Assembly (NCBI RefSeq): GCF_010500895.1
Contig: NZ_JAAAWO010000001.1
Span: 434,001 to 498,000, forward strand
From: Alteromonas genovensis
GTDB taxonomy: Bacteria; Pseudomonadota; Gammaproteobacteria; Enterobacterales; Alteromonadaceae
DNA: 64,000 nucleotides
Direction: 5' to 3'
Part shown: in pieces, positions 55,675 through 63,382 of the stretch
Numbering within the stretch: position 1 is the first letter of the stretch
Layout: every line of letters begins with the position of its first letter
The notes under the pieces: generated by a model
What the model saw: only the letters and a program-made list of their open reading frames with translations
Told to the model about the DNA's origin: nothing
Database searches by the model: none
Made by a program: the position numbers and the translations under genes

Positions 55675-56249
55675 AGCAACTTATTAAGCATATTGTTTTT
55701 TTGGTTCTAGCGCTTCTTATTAGCCCTGTCACAATTTCTTATAAACTACTGTCGTTGCTTTTAAATAAAGATGCTCTGATAACGAGTTACAGCCAGGCTC
55801 TGTCACTGTTACCCGGCAAGATGGGGAGTTATTTACGCAGCGGCTTCTATCGATTTGCTTTTAAAAAATGCTCACCTGATGCCGTTATTTCTTTTGGTAC
55901 ATTGTTTTCTCAGCAAGACACGAGCATTGATGAGGGAGTGTATATTGGGCCTCAATGCAATATCGGCAAATGCAGCATTGGTAAAAACACATTATTAGGT
56001 AGTGGTGTCCATATTATGAGTGGAAAAGGGCAGCACAACTTTTCAGACCCTTCAAAGCCAATAAAGGACCAAGGCGGTGCATTTACCAAAGTTGAAATAG
56101 GCGAAAATTGTTGGCTAGGTAATGGCGCGTTGGTAATGGCTAATGTTGGCGCGGGGAGCGTCGTGGCAGCTGGAGCTGTGGTGGCTGATGATGTCCCAGA
56201 GAGGGCTATTGTTGGGGGAAATCCGGCGAGGCTGCTTAAGCGAATTTAA
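55671..56249 (+). CDS. WcaF-like hexapeptide-repeat O-acetyltransferase
   Basis: 192-residue acetyltransferase. An N-terminal hydrophobic helix (about 5-25) precedes a left-handed beta-helix made of hexapeptide repeats (about 85-185), seen in VYIGPQCNIGKCSIGKNTLLGSGVHI and GENCWLGNGALVMANVGAGSVVAAGAVVADDVP. It ends AIVGGNPARLLKRI, the usual acetyl-CoA-side tail. The histidine in GKGQHNFSDP is the likely catalytic base. The start overlaps the glycosyltransferase stop, so the two form a pair. It probably acetylates a sugar of the repeat. Confidence 0.88.
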   Translation: MKQLIKHIVFLVLALLISPVTISYKLLSLLLNKDALITSYSQALSLLPGKMGSYLRSGFYRFAFKKCSPDAVISFGTLFSQQDTSIDEGVYIGPQCNIGKCSIGKNTLLGSGVHIMSGKGQHNFSDPSKPIKDQGGAFTKVEIGENCWLGNGALVMANVGAGSVVAAGAVVADDVPERAIVGGNPARLLKRI

Positions 56250-56313
56250 TATTTCAAAGAAGAACTGATGTCAAAAATAAAAGCGATTTTACCTGTAAAT
56301 GATTCAAGTGAAG

Positions 56314-57408
56314 TCAATGCTGAACTATATTTCTGAGCCCAGCGTAAATGGAAGCTAGTAGGGCCTTGAAGGATCCTAAGGGGATAGTTACCGAAGATAG
56401 GTAATATTCACTATTTGAAAAACTCGCCTTGTATCTCGCGTCGCCTCCAAGAAAATCGTAATGGCTAAACCCAAGCTTTGCATAATATTGCATAAGAGAA
56501 TTATGCATACTGTAACCTGGCTTGATGTGTTTGGTAGATAACTCGTGATTAATGCCTGAGCAATAGAAAAAAACTTTTTGTTGATGCAAGTAATTGATGC
56601 AAAACCCTAAAGCGGTCTCCCCTGCAAATACACCTACAATTGCCGCTAGCTCTTTATTTTCAATCAGTCGCTTCTGAAGTAAAGTAAAGGCGGGGTTGTT
56701 AAAACCACTTCCTTCAATAGACGAAGACCACTGCTTTTTATGAAATTTACTAAGCTCTTCTAAAAAATATAAAGATTCATTTTGGTTCTTTGGAGTAACC
56801 ACAGCTAAGGGCCCGTAAAGCCGTTCTAGCTGATTGTTGCTGCGTTTAATTTGAGAGCGAGTATTCTTTGATAAATAGGATAGATTAAAAAAAGAATTGC
56901 CACTGCATAATTCAGAGGTATAGCCTTTGAAATTCATTTCGTCTATTGGATTAGGAGCTACTTGATTCCATCGTCGTATTGCATCGTGTTGAATCATTGA
57001 AACAATTAACAAGTCAAAGCCTTCGGATTTCAAGTAGTCAATCAGGCACGTTATAAAATTGTTTCGACTCCTGTCGGCACAAACTAGATCATTATATTCT
57101 ATCCATGCTTGATCACTTTCGATATTACCCGCTTGGTTGAGTAAACCTACTTTTAACACTAAACCGAGTTTGACCCGCTTAGTATCGCCAATAAAGCAAA
57201 CGCCACAAGGCTCATTGCCTTCGAAATAAATTACGAAAGTTGGCTTTTTTGTAGCAGAAAAGTACCAACTTGATACCCATTCGGGTGTGAGGAATGGGCT
57301 CGATAAATTCAAGTTTCTGCTTACCTTGGTCCACATGTTAATTACGAACTCTTCAGATGGAGTTGAATAAACTTTAACGTGACTATTGCAGGTAATTATA
57401 TCTTTCAT
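56314..57408 (-). CDS. CelD/BcsL-like GNAT acyltransferase
   Basis: 364-residue protein with a duplicated GNAT-like fold (Acetyltransf_6 type) resembling the CelD family of cellulose and exopolysaccharide loci. Blocks: SSPFLTPEWVSSWYFSA at about 36-52, the usual opening, then SQIKRSNNQLERLYG and KPGYSMHNSLMQYYAKLGFSHYDFLGGDARYKASF, the typical late signature. Substrate unknown; acyl transfer to amino-sugar or amino acid is usual for relatives. It stands alone on the minus strand, convergent with the WcaF-like gene and divergent from the PEP-CTERM gene. Confidence 0.78.
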   Translation of the reverse strand: MKDIITCNSHVKVYSTPSEEFVINMWTKVSRNLNLSSPFLTPEWVSSWYFSATKKPTFVIYFEGNEPCGVCFIGDTKRVKLGLVLKVGLLNQAGNIESDQAWIEYNDLVCADRSRNNFITCLIDYLKSEGFDLLIVSMIQHDAIRRWNQVAPNPIDEMNFKGYTSELCSGNSFFNLSYLSKNTRSQIKRSNNQLERLYGPLAVVTPKNQNESLYFLEELSKFHKKQWSSSIEGSGFNNPAFTLLQKRLIENKELAAIVGVFAGETALGFCINYLHQQKVFFYCSGINHELSTKHIKPGYSMHNSLMQYYAKLGFSHYDFLGGDARYKASFSNSEYYLSSVTIPLGSFKALLASIYAGLRNIVQH

Positions 57409-57626
57409 AATTTAAATAGGCCTCTTCTGAACAGATATGAATATATCAAATATTTTTGTTACTGCATTGTAAAGTTTAGGGTAGTTTGCGTATCTTATAA
57501 TGGATTAAAGGTTTAAAGCGCATTGACTGGAGTAGTTCACATGCTCTGTCTGTTTTTTTTACAAAATAATCATGATGATGATTGGTTGATTTGTTAAGTT
57601 GCTGTTTTTTATTTATTTTTAAGTCT

Positions 57627-57642
57627 TGGTCTGAGCTTTGCA
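57627..57642 (+). promoter_or_regulatory. Sigma-54 (-24/-12) promoter
   Basis: TGGTCTGAGCTTTGCA fits the RpoN consensus (TGGCACG-N4-TTGCA): GG at 57628-57629 and GC at 57640-57641 are exactly 10 bases apart. Transcription would start near 57653, about 36 bases before the ATG at 57689. Sigma-54 needs an activator; PrsR of the PEP-CTERM system is the expected one but is not in this window. Confidence 0.72.
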
Positions 57643-57688
57643 TTACGGTTTATGACATAACTAAAAAGTTCTCTACCGGAGTTACATT

Positions 57689-58921
57689 ATGAAGAAATTA
57701 ATATTAGGAACACTCGTTGGGTTAGCAATGGCTAGCTCTGCTGCGGCAAGCGTTGTTACATTAGACTACAGCAAGGTTGCAGGGGCAAGCGGTACAATAA
57801 ACTTCGACACAATTGATTTTCCACCATTTTTCCCAGTTTCTTATTACATAGACGAAACAGAAAACGGGTTTGTTGACGATGGCGAGTTTGTTTTCGACTT
57901 TGGAACTGACCTTGAAGTTGGAACATTACAGTTAGGTACATCGAATACTGCAATTGGCACCGGTTCAACAGCACCATACAGACTAGTAGCGGACTACTTG
58001 TTGATCGGTGAGGCAGTTGTTACAGATGGAGAGGCAGCAGCCCTACTTCAAGCGGGTGCTGATTTTGACGGTGTATCGCTGAATGCTTACATCGATTCTG
58101 TGCTTGCAGTTACTGGAAATTGCTCGGCACCAGGCGGTTTCGCTAGAGACTGTGCTGCAATTGCGCGCGTAAATGGCGAAAATTTGTTAGATGGCTTAAA
58201 CGGCAATGACCCTACAGCCGCTACGGAAGAACTACTAGCAGCCAACTTAACTGAAGGTATTTTTAACTTATTTTTGGCAGACACTAGTGGTCAGCGTGTT
58301 GGGTTTGCGGGCTCTTTTGGTGTTACCAATACACAACTGAACTTCGGCGGGCAAATTAACCTTGAAATAGACGGTGCTTTGGTGCAAGCCGAGCAAGGTT
58401 TGCTATTCGATGAGTATGGTAATTCGTTTGCAGACATCCTTGCTGATGGTACCGCATTACCCCCAACGCTTACGTTCAAGACTACTATCCAAGATTCAAG
58501 CAGATTGCCAGGAACACTCCAGTCTCAGGAGGTTGGTACCAACAACCCTGCAGGTAATGCTAATGGTGAACAGCTTTACTACTACACAGATACGAATCTG
58601 ACAGTGGCAGAAGTTACTGCAATGGCAAATACATGCCCAGGTTTTGGCGGTTCAAACCCAGGTGATATCTCCTTTGGTGGTTGTTCAAGCATCATAGGCG
58701 CTAACGGTCCTGCCGATAGCTTGTGGGATGACTTACGAGCTACTGTTCGTGCTGCTGGTGGGTGTGCAAGCGATAGTGCAAGTGCGTCTTGCAGCCTGAA
58801 CTTGCTTGCAAGAACTACTCAATTAGACGGTAACGCTACTATCGAAGCTACTGCGCCAGGAACATTGATGATAAGTGCATTAGGGCTAATGATGTTGGGC
58901 TTCCGTAGAAAGTTCTTTTAA
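57689..58921 (+). CDS. Secreted protein with PEP-CTERM-like sorting tail
   Basis: 410 residues. A signal peptide (about 1-21, ASSAAAS) leads to a soluble, acidic, beta-rich region with paired cysteines, for example CSAPGGFARDC and CPGFGG...GGC. The tail has the sorting layout: A-P-G at 389-391, a hydrophobic stretch TLMISALGLMMLGF (392-405), then RRKFF. The usual P-E-P triplet is replaced by T-A-P, so only one proline remains. It is the only candidate exosortase A substrate in the window. A sigma-54 promoter lies 47 bases upstream and a strong terminator follows. The mature domain is not one I recognise. Confidence 0.85.
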   Translation: MKKLILGTLVGLAMASSAAASVVTLDYSKVAGASGTINFDTIDFPPFFPVSYYIDETENGFVDDGEFVFDFGTDLEVGTLQLGTSNTAIGTGSTAPYRLVADYLLIGEAVVTDGEAAALLQAGADFDGVSLNAYIDSVLAVTGNCSAPGGFARDCAAIARVNGENLLDGLNGNDPTAATEELLAANLTEGIFNLFLADTSGQRVGFAGSFGVTNTQLNFGGQINLEIDGALVQAEQGLLFDEYGNSFADILADGTALPPTLTFKTTIQDSSRLPGTLQSQEVGTNNPAGNANGEQLYYYTDTNLTVAEVTAMANTCPGFGGSNPGDISFGGCSSIIGANGPADSLWDDLRATVRAAGGCASDSASASCSLNLLARTTQLDGNATIEATAPGTLMISALGLMMLGFRRKFF

Positions 58922-58945
58922 TCAATTAGCTGAGTAAGATAATAT

Positions 58946-58970
58946 GGGCCACTATTTAGTGGCCCTTTTT
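58946..58970 (+). terminator. Rho-independent terminator between PEP-CTERM gene and prsT
   Basis: A 9-bp GC-rich stem (58946-58954 with 58957-58965) with a 2-base loop is followed by five T (58966-58970). It separates the sorted-protein gene from prsT, so prsT would be made by read-through or from another promoter. Confidence 0.9.
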
Positions 58971-58985
58971 AGTTGAGTAAGAATA

Positions 58986-61472
58986 ATGAACGCGATTAAA
59001 ATTATAACAATAGCCCTTCTCCTATCTGCCTGTTCACCAAACGAAAACTCCCAAATACAAGATGCAAAAAAAGCGTTGCAAGAGGGAGACGATAAAAGAG
59101 CACAAGTAATAGCGAAGTCACTGCTTCAAAAAAATGCACAGGATACTGAAGCGAGGGGTGTTCTTGCAAAAGCACAATTTATGAAGGGCGCATTTCCAGA
59201 TGCGCAGAGTAATTTTGATAAGGCCTATGAGCTTGGTGATAAGCGTTTTGTTAATGAACTCATTGCTAGTGCAGTTTTAAACGAAGCATATGACTATGCG
59301 CTTAAGTTGTTTTCTGATAACAGCGACTTGAATGCTATGGCGGATGCGTTTGCTCTCTACGCAGCCCTAACCCAAAACAATCCTGAGCTTGTCAGTGAGA
59401 TTCAAAAAAAATTAGATACAGGTAGCTATGACTCTTTGTCTCAGTCTTTTCTATCAGCAAAAAACGGGCAAATTAGCCAAGCGCTACAATATGCCGAAAA
59501 GGCCGCTTTTGAAGATCCTAATAACGCTGACGCATACTGGTTTCAGGGAGTGTATCAGCATCGTCTTTTTAAACCTGATGAAGCTTTAGCAGCGTTTGAG
59601 TATTATCGCGAATTAAGACCTAATGATGCTCGTAGTATCTACTTTATTGCAAGAAGTGCCGTGGCCGCGGGTGATTGGAAACTAGCTAAAACATATGGTC
59701 AAAAACTAACTGAAATTGTCGAAAGTCATTCTTACGGTAACTACATTTTGGGTGTGACAGCTTTACAGGAAGGGAAGGTTGCACAGGCCTATCGCAATGC
59801 AACACGAGCTAACGTGGCACAAGAGGTTGAATTGCAAGCGAAGTTACTTCGAGGTGTGAGCGCTTACGAGATGGGAAATTTCGAAAGTGCTTTTAATGAT
59901 TTATTAAGCGTAAGTATTAGAACATCAAGCAATAGCGCCGCTACTGCTTTTGCGTTATTGACAGCACTTAAATTAAATGACGGAAATTCATTGACTCGGG
60001 TCATTGATGAGGTTTTTGATGGGGGGGAGGAGATCGACATCGCCTCAACGGTAAGTGGTATTACTTATTCTCTGGCTAAACAAGGTGACGAACAGTATCT
60101 GGCTTCACTACTTTTCGATAGCCTTAAAAGGGTATACCCAGACAATTTTTATTCTGTCACAGTTCAGAATTTATTGAGTTCTAAGCTAAACAAAGAAGCT
60201 TCAATGTCGTTGGAAGAACTATTAGCTTTAGATGGAGATAACGAGAGAGTGCTAATTGCGCTGATGTATCAAAATTTAAGAGAAAATAATACAGAGGTTG
60301 CTAGAAGGTATGTTGATTCAATTAAAGATGAAAGTGTAAAAGGCCATATAAAAGTAAATATAGCTTTATTAGAACAGCGGTTCAAAGATGCTTACGAACT
60401 AACTATCGATTTAATTGAAAGTGGTAGAGGGTCTAACGCAACTTTAAACCTCGCCATAAACGCGGCAGAAAAGTTGGAAACTAAACCTGATCACTCCCAC
60501 CTTGAAGCTGTAGCTCTGCAGAATAACTTAAACATTTTTCCACTCAAGGTTGTTAGCTATCTGAACGCCAAGAGTGAAGAAAATAAAAAGTGGCTACGTC
60601 GACAACTTTCCCAACAAGAAATCGGCTTGAAAGCGTTTTTCTCTGAGCGTTTCATCAGAGAGGAAGCTTATGGCGATGCATTAGATATAATTCCAGCCGC
60701 TTACACGCATTCTTTAGAAGACCCAGTCACTAAGCTTAAAATTACTTCTCTACTTGCTGTTGGGAGCACACCAAAACTTGTTGCCTTCTTTGAAGAGTGG
60801 AGTCTTAATGCAGATTCGACGGCCCCCATGGAGTCTGTAGTAAGACTTTTGCTAGGTGAGAAAAAATTCAGTCAAATCATCGATACCATTGAGCCTTTGT
60901 CTATCTCAGGAAAGGCTTCTCAAACAATGGAGAGAGGGCTTGTGAGGGCTTATATTTTTGAAAATGAGATAGATAAGGCTAAAGCTCTTTTGAACTCATT
61001 GATAGAGAAAAACCCTTTTGATGGCGAACTCTTTTATGAGTTATCTCGTTTAGAAGGTAAAGGTGGGAACATATCTAGGCAGCGAGCATTGCTTGAAAAA
61101 GCCTATACAATTGAACCATCTGAAAAAATTGTTATTAATTATGCGTATCATTTTTTACAGCATTCATTAACAGGCAAGGCTGTTAAATTATTAGAAGAAC
61201 ACGGGGTAGAAAACCCCAATCATGATAATGCAAAATTGTTATATGCAATGGTTAGTGTTGCAGATGAACCTCAAAAAGCACTAGAAGCATACCTGTCTGT
61301 ACCTAAAACTATTCTATATAAAAGTCCCGACTCCTTAAATAATGTGGCTTATTTGCTAGCGCAAAAAGGGCAATTCGAAGAGGCAAAAAAATACTTAAAC
61401 ATTGCCCTTCAAGCAGACCCAGATAATAGTGCTTATTTAGATACCAAAGAACTAATAGACAAGAATAGATAG
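58986..61472 (+). CDS. prsT: PEP-CTERM-system TPR lipoprotein PrsT
   Basis: 828-residue lipoprotein. The signal ends in lipobox LLSAC (mature Cys17). The rest is a long array of TPR-like helical repeats: early ones read ALQEGDDKRAQVIAKSLLQKNAQDTEARGVL, the middle DADAYWFQGVYQHRLFKPDEALAAFEYY-like, and the last NNVAYLLAQKGQFEEAKKYL. This matches the PrsT protein of exosortase-A systems; family members are usually near 900 residues, so this one is somewhat short. It is likely a periplasmic scaffold for sorting or export. ATG 58986 follows a terminator by 15 bases. Confidence 0.87.
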   Translation: MNAIKIITIALLLSACSPNENSQIQDAKKALQEGDDKRAQVIAKSLLQKNAQDTEARGVLAKAQFMKGAFPDAQSNFDKAYELGDKRFVNELIASAVLNEAYDYALKLFSDNSDLNAMADAFALYAALTQNNPELVSEIQKKLDTGSYDSLSQSFLSAKNGQISQALQYAEKAAFEDPNNADAYWFQGVYQHRLFKPDEALAAFEYYRELRPNDARSIYFIARSAVAAGDWKLAKTYGQKLTEIVESHSYGNYILGVTALQEGKVAQAYRNATRANVAQEVELQAKLLRGVSAYEMGNFESAFNDLLSVSIRTSSNSAATAFALLTALKLNDGNSLTRVIDEVFDGGEEIDIASTVSGITYSLAKQGDEQYLASLLFDSLKRVYPDNFYSVTVQNLLSSKLNKEASMSLEELLALDGDNERVLIALMYQNLRENNTEVARRYVDSIKDESVKGHIKVNIALLEQRFKDAYELTIDLIESGRGSNATLNLAINAAEKLETKPDHSHLEAVALQNNLNIFPLKVVSYLNAKSEENKKWLRRQLSQQEIGLKAFFSERFIREEAYGDALDIIPAAYTHSLEDPVTKLKITSLLAVGSTPKLVAFFEEWSLNADSTAPMESVVRLLLGEKKFSQIIDTIEPLSISGKASQTMERGLVRAYIFENEIDKAKALLNSLIEKNPFDGELFYELSRLEGKGGNISRQRALLEKAYTIEPSEKIVINYAYHFLQHSLTGKAVKLLEEHGVENPNHDNAKLLYAMVSVADEPQKALEAYLSVPKTILYKSPDSLNNVAYLLAQKGQFEEAKKYLNIALQADPDNSAYLDTKELIDKNR

Positions 61473-61501
61473 CCAAATTTTGAACCATCTACCCATTACC
61501 T

Positions 61502-61535
61502 AATAGATAGTAGACTTGGTGGTTTACTATCTATT
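61502..61535. repeat. Inverted repeat between prsT and ThiF-family gene
   Basis: An 11-bp perfect stem (61502-61512 with 61525-61535) with a 12-base loop lies between the two convergent genes; with a bulge the arms extend by a few bases each way. It is AT-rich and has no clear T-run. Possibly a bidirectional transcription stop. Confidence 0.55.
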
Positions 61536-61630
61536 CATTAGGGGCAAATGAAGAAAATTATACGTTTGATAGGGCGTTTAGAAACAAGTATCTCTAATAA
61601 GAAGGTTTGAGAGGAAGACTAACAGTTTCA

Positions 61631-62482
61631 TTAGAGTAGTAGTTTACGTGCAATGCGATGTTTTATCTTCTGTAGAACTCCATTGTTTCCCCACCTTAGA
61701 TGAGACACCCTTAATCTATTCGTATACGTATCAAAGTGCAGCGCCTTAGGCGCTGTGACAACTTCCCCTCTACCTAACAAAAGCTTGATTGTGTTGGTGC
61801 CTATAACACCACTACACAGCTTCACTGAAAATGGAGTAGATGGTCCTCTTTTTTCCTTAAAGTTTGCCCTTGTTTTGTCTACTAGATATTCTTTCTGAAG
61901 CATGAAGGGGCTTAAACCAAGTAGGAATCTGATAGCTTTGTCATTTTCATCCTTGGCCTTACTAAAAACAAAGTAGTCGTCAAATGTCATGCTATCTTTC
62001 GTAAAACACAAAAATGAGACCCCCATGCCTAAGGGAGCGGCTGTAATTGCAGGTATACATAAACTCCGGCAATGTTCGAATAAAATTTGTCTTACTTCTA
62101 AAACAAAAAAATCTAAACCATCTACATACACATCAACATTCGCTAAGAAACTTTCAAAGTTTTTCTCATTTATACCATCAGGAAACTTCTTAATACTGCA
62201 ATTTGGGTTTATGTCTAACAGTGTTCTTTCTAAAACATTTAACTTGCTCTCGCCTATAGTGCTTGAAAAACAGCCGGCTTGGCGGTTCATATTGTGAATT
62301 TCGAACTCATCGAAGTCAGAAAGATTAAAGTGTTGTATACCCATTCTCGCCAATGTGACAGCGTGTTCAAAACCTACACCCCCACAGCCCGCAATTGCCA
62401 CTCGCTTTTTACTTAGCACTATCTGCTCGTTTTCCGTAACCCAGCCGAGGTTTCTAGAAAAAGCTTTCTCGTAGTCGAACAT
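61631..62482 (-). CDS. ThiF/MoeB/HesA-family adenylyltransferase (E1-like)
   Basis: E1-like enzyme of 283 residues. The Rossmann core has VAIAGCGGVGFEHAVTLAR with GCGGVG at 32-37, then LSDFDEFEIHNMNRQAG (Asp56, Asp58, Asn64, Asn66, Arg67, Gln68), the conserved ATP-contact block, and a Lys in GESKLNVLE. No C-x-x-C zinc pairs are seen, and the usual D-N of the crossover segment is D-F here (VDGLDFFVLEVR). These enzymes activate a C-terminal carboxylate by adenylation; no ubiquitin-like partner is visible. ATG 62482 has AAGGA upstream and lies 3 bases after the acyltransferase stop, so the two are linked. Role unproven. Confidence 0.8.
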   Translation of the reverse strand: MFDYEKAFSRNLGWVTENEQIVLSKKRVAIAGCGGVGFEHAVTLARMGIQHFNLSDFDEFEIHNMNRQAGCFSSTIGESKLNVLERTLLDINPNCSIKKFPDGINEKNFESFLANVDVYVDGLDFFVLEVRQILFEHCRSLCIPAITAAPLGMGVSFLCFTKDSMTFDDYFVFSKAKDENDKAIRFLLGLSPFMLQKEYLVDKTRANFKEKRGPSTPFSVKLCSGVIGTNTIKLLLGRGEVVTAPKALHFDTYTNRLRVSHLRWGNNGVLQKIKHRIARKLLL

Positions 62483-62485
62483 GAA

Positions 62486-63310
62486 TTATCCTTTTGGGTA
62501 AGTGCTAATTGTGTCTTGGATTTCGTTTAGTATTACCTTAAAGCTCGGTCTTAGGTTAGCGTAAAGCAGAGATGGGTTTATATAATACGGTGCCCTTTTT
62601 CCGTGGTAATTTACAACAGGACCTACTTGCTCAAATTTGATCCCCACAAAGCTCATGCTTCTAGCAAGGCGAGGTTCCATCATTACGTAAGTGTGCTTAA
62701 TATCGTAGTGAATAACCATAGCAGCTGCAGAAAAGTATAATCCTATCGCGATAAATGGAAAACAACGAAGTTCCTCTTCGGAATAGGTATTCTCGTTGAT
62801 AACACCTAGTGCTGCCCCAGAAAAACTATCCATTTGACGTTTACGAAACTCTTTTGGCACGGCTAGCCTTGAAATTTCACACACGTCTTTTCTATCGAAG
62901 TTGGATGGCGATAATGTTTTGTGGGTTATCGAGTCAAGGCAGTATTTTTCTATTGGCAAGAGTTGTCCAGATTCAGTTGGTCTAACCAATCTAACGGTGC
63001 CTGCAAGCTTTTGTGATGCTTTATGACGGATTAAACACGGAGTAGAAAATTTATCAAACTCGTCACTCTCAATTTGTAGGTCGTTTTCTTCCTCAAATGA
63101 AAGCTCTTTGCAGTAAACTTTGTGGCGAATATTGTAGCTAGCAATTTTCATATCTTCGGATAGTGCTACCGCTGGCTCAAGATAAGCTGAAAAGTGCTTC
63201 GAGATAAATTTTGCTTCTCGGATAGTTTCGTAGCCTGACAACAGTTTACCTAATCGACTCTTAGGTCCAACAAATGTTTTGACGCTACCGATGATTGATT
63301 TGTTTGTCAC
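62486..63310 (-). CDS. PEP-CTERM-associated N-acyl amino acid synthase-like acyltransferase
   Basis: 274 residues with the acyl-homoserine-lactone-synthase-like GNAT fold. Telling blocks are YNIRHKVYCKELSFEEEN, LIRHKASQKLAGTVRLVRP, VCEISRLAVPKEFRKRQ, and a late MVIHYDIKHTYVMMEPRLARSM. This matches the exosortase-associated acyltransferase family (TIGR03694), known from published work on long-chain N-acyl amino acid synthases linked to the PEP-CTERM system. It probably joins an acyl chain from acyl-ACP to an amino acid; not a quorum-sensing synthase with a partner regulator here. Start GTG at 63310. It is coupled to the ThiF gene and follows the ElyC-like gene by 72 bases. Confidence 0.85.
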   Translation of the reverse strand: MTNKSIIGSVKTFVGPKSRLGKLLSGYETIREAKFISKHFSAYLEPAVALSEDMKIASYNIRHKVYCKELSFEEENDLQIESDEFDKFSTPCLIRHKASQKLAGTVRLVRPTESGQLLPIEKYCLDSITHKTLSPSNFDRKDVCEISRLAVPKEFRKRQMDSFSGAALGVINENTYSEEELRCFPFIAIGLYFSAAAMVIHYDIKHTYVMMEPRLARSMSFVGIKFEQVGPVVNYHGKRAPYYINPSLLYANLRPSFKVILNEIQDTISTYPKG

Positions 63311-63382
63311 GTGAATATGATTCCATCCGCTTTTTATTTTACAGTGCTAATAAAGTCTAGCAGAGTATTCACCTTATCTACT

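Noticed and set aside
60021-60027. G7 run inside prsT as a phase-variation site
   Set aside because: Short compared with typical slippage tracts and within a glycine/glutamate stretch; not strong enough to report.
61499-61542. Inverted repeat as the end of an insertion sequence
   Set aside because: No transposase, no matching distant copy and no target duplication; it sits between convergent genes like a stop signal.
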